A DNA stretch of 64,000 nt from Prorocentrum cordatum (Eukaryota; Sar; Dinophyceae; Prorocentrales; Prorocentraceae): the NCBI GenBank assembly GCA_963575745.1, contig CAUYUJ010015727.1, positions 277,820 to 341,819 on the forward strand. The letters are read 5' to 3'. The position numbers and the translations under genes were made by a program. This document shows positions 30,873-40,032 of the stretch, piece by piece (position 1 is the stretch's first letter; each line of letters starts with the position of its first letter). The notes beneath the pieces were generated by a model that saw nothing but the letters and a program-made list of their open reading frames with translations, was not told the DNA's origin and did no database searches.

Positions 30873-32430
30873 ATTCTAGACGCTACGCGTATCCCCAGCA
30901 ACCCATCCACAATTTCGAGGCCTCTTGAGGTATCTGTTGGGCGCTTCTTGGGGACATCTTGGGGCGTCTGGGAGGTCTCTTGGCTGTCCTGGGGTGCTCT
31001 TGGGCGTCTTGAGTGCGTCGGGGGGTGGGGGGGCTCTTGGAGGCCTCTCGGGCGCCTCTCGGTGCCATCTTGGCGCCTCTAGGGGTCTCTTGGGCGCCTC
31101 TAGGGGGCTCCTTAGTCCGCACCGCCCCTCGGGGGCCCTCAAAAACAAGTGGCACGTGTGTGCCCAGGCTCATACAACAAGCTGAATGGGGCGTTTGAAG
31201 CAGGAGTGACATGCAACAGCGAAGTCGCACTCGAGCGCAAATGAGGTTGCCACACCTTGCGACGTGTGTACCAGGGCCCCCCAGGAAGCCTCAGGAGGCC
31301 CGACTTGGATACCAGAAGAGGCTCCAGGAGGCACCAGGATTGTGAGTGTTGCGTGTGTGTGTGCGTGTGTGATGTGTGCTTTGTGTGGTGCGTGCTTTTT
31401 TGTGTGTTGTCGGTGGTGTGTGTGTATGTTATGTTTGTCTAGCGTGTGATGTGTTGGGCGTGGTTTGTGTCTCTGTGTGCGCATGTAGTTCTGAAGCCCC
31501 AGGAGGCACCAGGAGGCCCCAGGCGGCCTCAGCAGGCCCAGGAAAACCCCAGGAGGCTCCGAGGCTGGGTCTGGGGTACCAGCAGGTCCAGAAAGCCCCA
31601 GGAGGCACCAGGAGGTTCCAGGATGCCCCCCAGGAGGCTCCGAGGAGGGGTCTGGTGCTCGATTTTGGGAGGATGTCTCAGGCGAAACAGCCATTCTCTG
31701 AGAATCGGTGTCAAAATTATTGAAATTACAATGTGTTCTTGAAGGTTTTCTGTTAAACTGTTGAAATTCCTATGTGTTTTTGGACCTCTCCTTCACGATC
31801 TGCGTGAGGGGTGCCACCGATCTTCAGAATTTCGATGATGTCCAGAGCGAAACGGCCAGAAAAATCAAAGACGGACGCACGCACGGACGCACCAATCCCC
31901 TCTGAGCTCTACCCCCTCGGAGAGGTGCGTATGAGAATATCATCCTGTGCACCTCTTGGGGTGCTATTGAAGCGGTCTTGGGCGCTCTTGGGGCCGTCTC
32001 GGGGCCCTCTTGGGCACTTCTTGGGGCTATCTTGGGCCCTTTTGGAGCCATCTTGGGCCTCGGAAGGCCATCGGAAGCGACATGGCGAGAAGACAAAACA
32101 CATTGGTTTCCCTCAGGCGTTTGAAGGATGTTAGCCTCTTGGGGGGACTGGTTGGGGAACTACTTAGCCTTTTGGTGCCGTCTCGAGGCGGTCTAGGGGC
32201 ATCTTCAGGGCCATCGTGATGCATGTTGGCCCATATTGAGCCATCTTGGAGGCCAGATTGGCCTTTCCGATGCGTGTTTGGAGCCGTCTTGGGCCATATT
32301 GGACGCCCCAACGCGTCGCCGCGCCCCCCGTCCAGGTCCAGGGGAGGGGGTAGGGGGAGGGGTAAACCCCTTACCCGATGGGGACGAAGGAGGGGTCGAA
32401 GAGGAAACTCCCTAAACCACTTACCCCCAG
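30873..32430. repeat. Gene F intron built from shared segments B, A and C
   Basis: 1558 bp. It starts ATTCTAGACGCTACGCG as in gene D. It then has a GGGGCCNTCTT array (segment B, to ~31140), the 42-bp block shared with 11410-11451, segment A (31180-31940) and segment C (31940-32430, ending TTACCCCCAG). Gene D has segment A upstream of its exon 1 instead of inside the intron, so the two loci differ by a rearrangement or a nested insertion. Confidence 0.7.
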
Positions 32431-34057
32431 GGGGCTGGTGGGATTACGTTTGCCATTGAGCCATATACCATCGTCCCTGCATGATTTGGCAAAGCTAGGT
32501 GATTGGGGGCGGACCGACGGCAACGTGCATCCCCAATTGATCAAGTGGCTCGGGACTCCGAATCTTCCACACATGGCCCACTTCAAGGTAAACGTGCTTG
32601 TTGAAAAACCGAGGGTGCTAGAGAAAACAATTCGCAATGTGAGTTTGCCGTTCTTGCTGCCTCATCAGATGTTTTCGCATTTCTTCCACGGCGACACATG
32701 TGAGTTCAAGAAAAAATACTTGGGCGATCTTCCCGACGGAAAATCGTATTCAGATAAGTTGAGCGAGTTCTGGAGAGGCGTCGTCGAGAGAAGAGATCCG
32801 AGGATCAAGGGCCATCCGATGGCCACGGTGAGAGACTGGCACAAGTGGGCCATCCCTCTGTGCCTGCACGGGGACGCAGTCCCCGTCGTGAGGGTCGGCA
32901 AGCCTGGGACAAAAAGTTTAGATTGCATTAGTTTCCAAAGCTTACTCGCCGAGGGAAACACAAAGGCAGTGAAGTTGTTGGCGTTCTCAGTTTTCGAAGC
33001 TAACAAAGTAAAGAGTTTGCCAGGGATTGTCGGTACGATGGACACTGTCTGGAAAGTTCTCCTCTGGAGCTTAGAGGCGCTATTCAATGGTCGATTCCCA
33101 AACGCAGATGAAAATGGAATCCCTTATCCGTGTGGCAGCAGCGATTCCATGGTGAGTGGCAGACGTTTGTGCTCAGATGACGAGCCGTACTTTGCAGTGT
33201 TGTGGTCGATAACTGGAGATTTAGATTGGTACGCGAAGTGCTTGGGGCTAAACAATTACAATGCCGACGCCCCTTGTCGGCAATGCCCCTGTGACAAAAA
33301 GAAACCAAAACACATGTGGCCGACAAACTTCACCAAACATTCGGCGTGGAAAAACATGCTGCACTCACGGGACGAATGGGTTGCAACTGGTTTCTGCACG
33401 CATCCACTGTTCACGACGTTTGATTACATCTCAATGTTGAAAGTGGAAATGGACGAGCTGCACATATTATATTTAGGGGTTTGTCAATATTTCATCGGTT
33501 CAATTCTTTGGATTTTGTGTTTTACAATTTTGTCTGACAGTCCCCCAGAAGCGGCGATCGATGTTGTGTGGGGGGAGATACTCAAACATTATAAGTTGCA
33601 GAATACTCCAGTCCAATACACAGCAATGTCACTCTCGTTCTTCATACCACAAAATAAACGCAGCGAAACATACCCTCGCCTCAAGGGCAGGGGGGCAGAA
33701 GTAAAAGGCATCGTTGGTCCACTGATACAGGTATGGGCTACATTTTCCAGGGGTACGCCCCATGACACTAGAGTTGCGCGTGCACTAGAGTCTTTGTCAG
33801 AAATGCAGGCGACGCTGGATGACTACAAGTCCGATTTGTTGTGGCCTGCCAGAGTTTCAAGTGAGTTCATGGATCTCACTGAGCGTTTCTTGGCAGACTA
33901 TTCTTACTTAGGTGCGCAGGCTGACATCCGCTCAGAGACATTGTTTTCAGCAGTCCCAAAGCTATGCTTTTTTATGGCACCTGGCGTACAGGTCCAAGTT
34001 CATGAACCCTCGGCGAGTTGCGACCTTCATGGGAGAGGATTTTGTGAAGGTGTGTAA
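32431..34057 (+). CDS. Gene F exon 2: dinoflagellate family protein, possible transposase core (frameshifted)
   Basis: An ordinary protein frame from about 32431. Segments in order are HIPSSLHDLAKLGDWG, LPFLLPHQMFSHFF, IPLCLHGDAVPVV (Asp codon 32873), DLDWYAKCLGLNNYNADAP, CRQCPCDKKK (Cys codons 33275, 33284, 33290), KVEMDELHILYLGVCQ (Asp 33452, His 33461) and SETLFSAVPKLCFF. An early Asp in a HGD-VP strand, an inserted CxxCxC cluster and a DxxH helix suggest an RNase-H-fold transposase such as the KDZ group; that is my hypothesis, not a match. This frame reads to 34057, but family-like sequence continues in another frame from about 33974, so the last ~28 residues here are probably out of frame. 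Confidence 0.65.
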
Positions 34058-34358
34058 AGGTATCGCAGCCCGTTGCACTGTTGGCACACAATTGCATGAC
34101 GTGCCCGCCAAGATGATGGACAAACACAGATGGGGAGTTTTTTCTGGAGTCGATCACAGACCGACCGTCATAGTAAAAACAAGCATGAAAACAACAAAAA
34201 AACAACAAAGAAACAAACAAACACGTGTCAAACACAATAAACAAAAACAAATCACACAACAAAGAACCCCAGAGGCCTCCAGAGTCCCCCAAGGTCCCCC
34301 AGAGCAATCCAATCCTCCAGAGGCCTCCAGAGTCCCCCAGAGGCGGCCATGTTTTTAA
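33974..34358 (+). pseudogene. Gene F C-terminal part, shifted by one base
   Basis: After the T6 run at 33968-33973 the frame that makes sense is WHLAYRSKFMNPRRVATFMG, EDFVKVCKGIAARCTVGTQ, DVPAKMMDKHRWGVFSG, then a Lys/Gln tail to the stop at 34356. A NPR...GED pattern followed by a GT and a K..KYR-like segment is what I expect at the C-terminus of this family. One T too many in the run explains the break. Either the copy is inactivated or the base call is wrong. Confidence 0.6.
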
Positions 34359-34484
34359 TGTGTCCCCGTCCAAGGCAAATAAAAGTCCTCATATAACTAT
34401 AGCACACAGAAAGCACACAAACACCCCAAACTCGCGACGCGATCGACCACAACTTCGAGGCACCCGCCGCCCGCGCCAGGGGGA

Positions 34485-34975
34485 GGAGGAGGAAGAGGAG
34501 GAGGAGGAGGAGGAGGAAGAGGAGGAAGGATGATGATGATGATGAGGAGGAGGAGGAGGAGGAGGGGGAAGAGGTCGCTGAGAATGCGCAACATGGTTCT
34601 AATCACGTTGAAACATGTTGGGAGAGGAGGAGGAGGAGAAGGAGGAGGAAGAGGAGGAGGAGGAGGAGGAAGAGGGGGAGGAGGAGAAGGAGGAGCAGGC
34701 GGGGAAGGAGGAGGAGGAGGAGGAGCAGGGGGAGGAGGAGGAGGAAGGGGAGGCGGAGAAGGAGGTCGCTGAGAATGCGCACCATGATTCCAATCACTTT
34801 GAAACATGTTGGGTGTGGAGGTGGAGAAGGAGGGGACGAGGGGGGGGGGGAGGAGGAGGGGGAGGAGGAGGAGGAGGAGGAGGAGGAGGAGGAGGAGGGA
34901 GGAGGAGGAGGAGGAGGAGGAGGAGCAGGAGGAGGAGGAGGAGGAGGAGGAGGAGGAGGGGTGAGAGGGGGGCCG
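34485..34975. repeat. GGA triplet array, internally duplicated
   Basis: A long GGA/GAG tract. The phrase GGTCGCTGAGAATGCGCA...CACGTTGAAACATGTTGGG recurs near 34570 and 34765, giving a ~195-bp higher-order repeat. A complementary CCT tract faces it at 35210-35370. Poly-Glu, poly-Gly and poly-Pro frames are artefacts. Confidence 0.9.
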
Positions 34976-35209
34976 ACGACGCCCATTGTGTTTCTTATGG
35001 CAGGGGTACACATTCCAACTACCAGGCGGCTCTTGCTCATCCTGCACAGAGATCGCGGCCCTCGAGGTTTTCGGTCCTGTTTGTTGTCGGTCGGGTCCCT
35101 CGGTCGGCTCTGTCTGGGGTGCTGGGTTTTCCCGTCCCTCGCTCCCTTTTCGGCCCTTCGGGCCCTTCGGTCGATCGTCGTTCTTGTCGTCAGCCCACGA
35201 GCGAATCAA

Positions 35210-35375
35210 CTCTTCCCCTTCCTCCCTCTTCCCTCCCCCTCATCCCCCCTCCGTCCCTCCTCCTCCTCCTCCTCCTCCTCCTCCTCCTCCTCCTCCCTTT
35301 CCTCCTCCCTCCCCTCCTCCCTCCTCCCCCCTCCCTCCTCCCTCCCTCCTCCTCCTCCTCCTCTTTTGCCATTAG
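35210..35375. repeat. CCT triplet array facing the GGA array
   Basis: CCTCCTCC runs complementary to 34485-34975, separated by about 235 bp of non-repetitive DNA. Confidence 0.9.
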
Positions 35376-35399
35376 GCTCACACCTTGAGCTGGGTTGCA

Positions 35400-35695
35400 C
35401 AGGCGCCTTATGGAGGTTCCCATGGAGGTTCCAGTGCAGATCCCGATGGCACTTCCTAGGGGGATCCCTATGGTGATTCCCATGGAGATTCCTCTGGGGA
35501 TTCCTATGGCGTTTCCGATGGAGTGTCCCATGGATATTCCTGTGTATATCCCGATGGAGATTCCGATGGATATTATTGCTGCGATTCCTATGGAGATTCC
35601 CATGGAAATTCCTAGGGATATCCCTACATATGGAGATTATTGTGGGGATTACAATGGAGATTCCTTTGGAATCCCCAATGGAAAATCTCATAATG
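35400..35695. repeat. 12-bp minisatellite (GGAGATTCCTAT)
   Basis: Roughly 24 imperfect 12-bp units such as ATGGAGATTCCC and ATGGATATTCCT. The + translation is a tetrapeptide repeat (IPME, IPMD, IPLG) and the minus frame is GISI-like. No start, stop or flanking coding context marks a gene, so it is treated as a minisatellite. Confidence 0.75.
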
Positions 35696-35714
35696 CGGGC
35701 CGACGACGCAGGAT

Positions 35715-36057
35715 CTGACCATTCGGTGCCCTCATAACTCTAAAGAAAAGTTAAGGTTATGGGCGCGCACATAGCACATCACTTTCAGCCCTGAACTTTT
35801 TATGGGCACTGCCCATAGCGCTGCAGAGCTGATTTCATACAAGTGCTACGCGGGCTGAGCACAGTCGAGTGGGCTGGGGCGAACTAAGGGCAGACTAAGT
35901 GCAGGCAAACTAAAGGCAAACAAAGGGCAGACTATGTGCAGGCACTATTGGCGCTATGGGCAGCGCACATAAAAAGTTAAGGGCGGAAAATGATGTGCTA
36001 TGTGCGCGCCCATAACCTTAACTTTTCTTTAGATTTCTGAGGGCACCGGATGGTCAG
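35715..36057. mobile_element. MITE-like element, family 1, complete copy
   Basis: 343 bp with terminal inverted repeats of about 105 bp. The left begins CTGACCATTCGGTGCCCTCA and the right, reverse complemented, begins CTGACCATCCGGTGCCCTCA. Inside the arms both sides share CTAAAGAAAAGTTAAGG, GGGCGCGCACATAGCACATC and CTTTTTATG. The centre repeats GGGCAGACTAA-like phrases. There is no coding capacity. A partial relative is at 10883-11028. Confidence 0.8.
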
Positions 36058-36099
36058 GGCCGACGTCATGATTTTTCCTGGGGTCGACCTTTAGGGGTC

Positions 36100-36760
36100 T
36101 CGGCGCGGACGTGGTTCGCCGGGGTCTGGGTTCGCCGGGGCTCGCCTCGGCGGGGCTCGGTGCGCTGGGGCTCGGTTCGCGAGGGCGGGCTCCGAGGGGC
36201 TCGCCCGACTCGGTGCACCCAGCTCGGCTCGCCGGGACTCGTTCCGCCGGGGCTCGTTTTTCGCTGGGGCCCGGTTCGCCGGGGCCCGCTCCACTGGGCA
36301 CGTGGAGTCGTTCGGGCGGACCCTATTAGCGGGCGGGTCGGGCCGGGCGAACGGGACACGAGCACCCGACGCAGCACCGAGTCGGCACGCGCGAGCCCTG
36401 CAGGCGGATCGGGTCGGGCGGGCGGACCCAAACGGGCGGGTCGGGTCGGGCGGGCGGACCCTAACGGGCGGGTCGGGTCGCGCTGGCGTGACACTAAGGT
36501 AGGACGCATCATCGAGTTGGCACGGGCCGCGGCGGGTCGGTTCGGGCAAAAAGAGCCGGGCGAATCGAGATTCGAGCGAACTGAGTCTGGGCGAACCGAG
36601 CTGTGCGAATCGAGCCCCAGGCGAATCGAGCCAGGCGACTCGAGACTGGGGCGATACAGGCCGGGCGAATCGAGCCTAGTAGGCAAAACGAGCCTTGGGT
36701 GATTCGAGCCTGGCGAATCGAGCCTGGCAAATCGAGATTCGGGCGGATCGAGCCTACGCC
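36100..36760. repeat. Degenerate GGTTCGCCGGGGCTCG array with inverted halves
   Basis: Positions 36105-36300 repeat GGTTCGCCGGGGCTCG-like units of 15-20 bp. Positions 36545-36760 repeat the complementary sense (CGAATCGAGCCTGGG). The centre (36330-36480) repeats GGGCGGGTCGGGTCGG with GGCGGACCC. Frames are Arg/Pro/Gly-rich on both strands and are not genes. Confidence 0.75.
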
Positions 36761-36885
36761 GAGGTCTCGACGTCTCGACCCCTTCCACGGGACCGGTTTT
36801 TCACCTTGTGTAGCTTTCTGTCCCGAGGCCCAGTACGGGCCCCAGAGGCTGAAACGAAGGGCAGTTTCCGTCGTGATCGGTCCAT
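36760..36885 (-). repeat. DSR partial copy
   Basis: Minus-oriented match to the dispersed short repeat: GACCGGTTTTTCACC, CCCGAGGCCCAGTACGGGCC and TTTCCGTCGTGATCGG. Confidence 0.55.
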
Positions 36886-36905
36886 GATTCGAGGGGGTGC
36901 GGCCA

Positions 36906-37063
36906 AGCGCAGAGGGGGGTAGGAGGAGGGGTGAAGGCTCCTTAGAATCACCCCCGCTTCTTAGAAGGCGCGCTTTGTCTGTAGATGTAAGGCCGGCGCC
37001 TCCTACGAAGCCGCCGCCGAAGACGCCTTCCCCCCTCCCCCTCCCCCTCTCTGCGCGCCGCCA
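36906..37063. mobile_element. MITE-like element, family 4, copy 1
   Basis: The left end GCGCAGAGGGGGGTAGG with GGTGAAGGCTCCTTAGAA is the inverted counterpart of the right end (CTTCCCCCCTCC...CTCTGCGCGC). The centre is AGAAGGCGCG...GTAAGGCCGGCGCC. It is colinear with copy 2 at 37624-37782. Confidence 0.7.
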
Positions 37064-37156
37064 AGAATCGTTCCCTTTTACCGCGGGCTGCTGCAATTCC
37101 CGTGGCTTCGCTTTGGCATCGGCGCGTGCTGTGCGCGTATGCTCGGGAATTCCTGA

Positions 37157-37295
37157 ACAGCGTGTCGCGCCGCCAGCTCTGGCCCACCACGCCGCGGTTT
37201 GCCACGCCACCCACGTCGCAGCCCCCAGCCGTCAAGGCCCCGAGCTTTCCCGAGCCCCCCGCCTCGCGAGGCGGAGCGGCCCGCTGTCCGCTGTC
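37157..37295. repeat. Dispersed GCGTGTCGC repeat, copy 2
   Basis: GCGTGTCGCGCCGCC, CCCCGAGCTTTCCCGAGCC and CGCCTCGCGAGGCGGAGCGG follow the same order as 9061-9215. Confidence 0.6.
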
Positions 37296-37317
37296 CGATC
37301 CGGAGCTCACCGTGGCA

Positions 37318-37488
37318 TTATGTCGGGCTTGTCCCCCTACATCGGGATTCTCGACGAAAAATTAAAGACACCCCAGAAATAGCCAAAAAGTAGTCCAAAA
37401 ATAGTCCATGGACCTTTTTGGGGGTATTTTGGGGGTATTTTTTATGTTTCGTCGAAAATCACCCTGTAGGGGGACGCGCCCGACATAA
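37318..37488. mobile_element. MITE-like element, family 5, best copy
   Basis: 171 bp. The left end is TTATGTCGGGCTTGTCCCCC and TACATCGGGATTCTCGACGAAA. The right end, reverse complemented, is TTATGTCGGGCGCGTCCCCC and TACAGGGTGATTTTCGACGAAA. About 45 bp of inverted repeat encloses an A/T-richer centre (AAAAAGTAGTCCAAAAATAG). Relatives are at 1959-2120 and as fragments at 49711-49790 and 50700-50755. Confidence 0.8.
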
Positions 37489-37623
37489 CCGCGGCACGGT
37501 CCGCCGAGGGGACGGCCCCCGCACACGGGTCGACGCCGCGTCCCCGGCGGAGCCCGGCGGCGGTGGCGCGGGGGCGCGGGTGTCCCCCCGCCGGCGGAGG
37601 GCCGGCAGACGTAGTCGGCAACG

Positions 37624-37782
37624 CGCAGAGAGGGGGGTAGGGGGAGGGGGGAAGGCTTCTCAGAAGCACCCCTGCTTCGTAGAAGGCGCGGGCCTTCTCT
37701 ATAGGCGTAAGGCCGAGGCCTTCTGAGAAGCGGGGTGCTTCTAAGAAGCCTTCCCCCCCCCCCTACAATTTTTTTTCGCGCC
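37624..37782. mobile_element. MITE-like element, family 4, copy 2
   Basis: The left end is GCGCAGAGAGGGGGGTAGGG with GAAGGCTTCTCAGAAGCACC. The right end, reverse complemented, carries GGGGGGAAGGCTTCTTAGAA and GCACCCCGCTTC. The inverted repeats cover about 55 bp. The poly-C and T8 runs near the right end are expansions. Confidence 0.75.
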
Positions 37783-39352
37783 GCCAAAGTAAGGCAGCCA
37801 CGCTCCAGAGGCAGATTTTCGGGAGGGGGCTCCCCGGGTTCCTGGCGTCGTGTCTCTGTTTTTCGAGCCGGGCGTTTCGACCGATGTTGGGCCCTACGGG
37901 CCCTCACAGATCGATTCGACTCGAAGCACGGCGCAGAAAGATGGGTTCCGGTCGTGATGTTTCACGATGTCTCGATTTTTGCCGCGTCGTCGGCTCTCAG
38001 GGTTGATCAGGGGCAACGATACAGTGGGGGATGGAGGCTCTGGGGGGGAGCGTGTCGACCCCCCAATCGCCCACTCATTGCCGACAGGTACGCCCCAACT
38101 GTTTTTTTTTTTTTGACCCGGAGGTGGATAGACCTCCTACCCTGACACGTCGATTAGTGAATTGTCCGTTTTCGGTTCTCGAGAGGGCGCCGCGGCCGTT
38201 ATTTTCCAGGCTTGCGCCCGCCAGGTTTGGGCCCGAAGTCGTCTTCACTAAACCACGTTTTACTAAAGGGAGGTCTGTCCATCCCCGATTGACGGGGTTC
38301 ATCAGGGGCAGCGATAGGGGGGGGGCGGGGGGGAGTTTATAGGCTCCGGGCGAGCTTGCATCGGCCCTCAATCGCCCACCCATATGGCCGATAGGGGGAC
38401 GATGACCAGCCCCGCCCAGGAAGCACGTGCGGCCTCGCTAATTATCGGGGGCATGGCGCCGGTCTGTCGGCGACGTATCGCCTACAGTGAGCGGCTTGAA
38501 TAAGGAACACTTACTTTTCAAAAGGGGCTCGGTCGTTCCTTAGGTTTGCATGCGTTATTTACAGTTTTCTTATGCGTTATTTATCGTTCCTTATGCGTTA
38601 TTCCTTGGGATAAAAAGAGGCTTCGTTCCTTATTTATCGTTCCTTAGGTCAGGCCGATGACTGTATTCCAGGTCGAAGTTTCCCCGCCTGGGCCAGTCCA
38701 CCCTCATCGCTGCCCCTCAGCACGCCGCAGAGGTTTCCTAGAAGAGCAGGATAACAGAAGGCGGCATAAACTCGGGTTTCCCTTTTTTCTTTGAAAGGCC
38801 CCCTTCTCTGCAAAACCGTTCAGGAACGCCCAAGACGATCCTACCTAAAATTCGGAATGTGTTTTGGCAGCCATGTCTCGAACTCCTCGCTTGCCGTCGT
38901 GCACGCCTAACGACCTCATACGCCGGCCTGACATGCGCAAGGCTACGCTAACTTGGCTTCCCAGAGATTTCAAGGTAAGAAAGTAAACCTAGGCCAGGAC
39001 CATGAGTATCCCGAGGTCCGCGCGGGTTTCTTGGATCCGCGCTGGGCCCCCCTGGCGACGCCTCCCCTTGCGCGCTCCGCTCGCCGGGATAGGGGGTCCT
39101 GCGCCGATCCAATAAACCCGCGCGTACCTGCGAGGCAGTTCGCTCATGACGGGCACTGCGTTTGAGTGAGGTGAGCCTGGATACAGGTTGCCACATCTGA
39201 GGGGCAGTGAAGGCGGTCCAGCAGGGAATTGTTCGTGTCAGTGCGTTCGATCAGTATTCGCCAGGGGGCGCCCAATGAGTCAGCAGCGAGCACGTGCTCT
39301 GTTTGCGTCGCGGTGGTCACAGGGCTCTGAAACGAGACACGTCCCCATACAT
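37783..39352. other. Non-genic stretch with short repeats
   Basis: No gene is recognised. Positions 38010-38095 and 38300-38400 carry the module seen at 2480-2560. Positions 38540-38655 repeat ATGCGTTATTTA and CGTTCCTTA-type units. Positions 38995-39110 (CGAGGTCCGCGCGGGTTTCT, CTTGCGCGCTCCGCTCGCC) match 54868-54950. The rest shows nothing. Confidence 0.5.
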
Positions 39353-39512
39353 GCGAAGTCGTGTTTTTTCCAATGCGGGACCCCTGGAAGTCCCGACCCC
39401 TTCCCTGGGGCTTGTTTTTCATCTCGAGTCGTTTCTTGACGGTCCTGGGGCCTGGTGGGTGGTCGCAGGGGCCGAAAATTGCCAACAACCTCGCGTCGTG
39501 TCTTTTCCCCAC
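39353..39512 (-). repeat. DSR, minus copy
   Basis: Reverse-complement match to the dispersed short repeat: GGGCTTGTTTTTCATCTCG, AGTCGTTTCTTGACGGTCC, GGGGCCGAAAATTGCC and CGCGTCGTGTCTTTTCCCC. Confidence 0.65.
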
Positions 39513-39734
39513 GCGAGCATGTCTGGGTCCACTGGGCCGAATCTGCGTCTCTCGCCCGATCTGCCCCCTCCGCAGTCTGAGTGCGTGCCACATCGCGGGG
39601 TCTGGCGCTGCTGCCGGGCAGCCTTCGCTGCGTCGGGGGCAGCGCAGCTGAATTCGCCGCTCTGGCGGCGCGCCGCATCGCGCAGTTGCCGAAAAGGTGC
39701 CCGATTCCGTCGGGCGCGCCCTTGCGGGGACCGC

Positions 39735-40020
39735 ACCCATTTAGGCACACCCCCCACACGTTGCGTGGCCCCACAGGGAGCTCCACCGAAGGCCCCAGTG
39801 GCACAGGCGGCATGCGGGGACCGCCACCCATTTTGGCACACCCCTCACGTGGCGCGTGGCCCCACATGGAGCTCCACCGAAGGCCCCAGCGGCACAGGCC
39901 GTATGCGGGGATTGCTACACATTTTGGCACACCCCTTACGCGGTTCGTGGCCCCACAGGCTCCACCGAAAGCGGTATCCACAATGCGGTACTCGCAGCTG
40001 CATATGGTTGGGTCATTCGT
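39735..40020. repeat. ~78-90-bp minisatellite, second locus, with terminal module
   Basis: Three units of CGTGGCCCCACA, GAGCTCCACCGAAGGCCCCA, GCGGGGA and ATTTTGGCACACCCC, closed by CTCCACCGAAAGCGGTATCC and GCATATGGTTGGGTCA. It is homologous to the 6.2-7.96 kb arrays, including the terminal module. Confidence 0.75.
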
Positions 40021-40032
40021 CAGGCTAATTTT

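Noticed and set aside
39826-39930. CCATTTTGGCAC resembling the spliced-leader core
   Set aside because: It is part of the minisatellite unit and repeats with it. Bases on either side do not match the leader.
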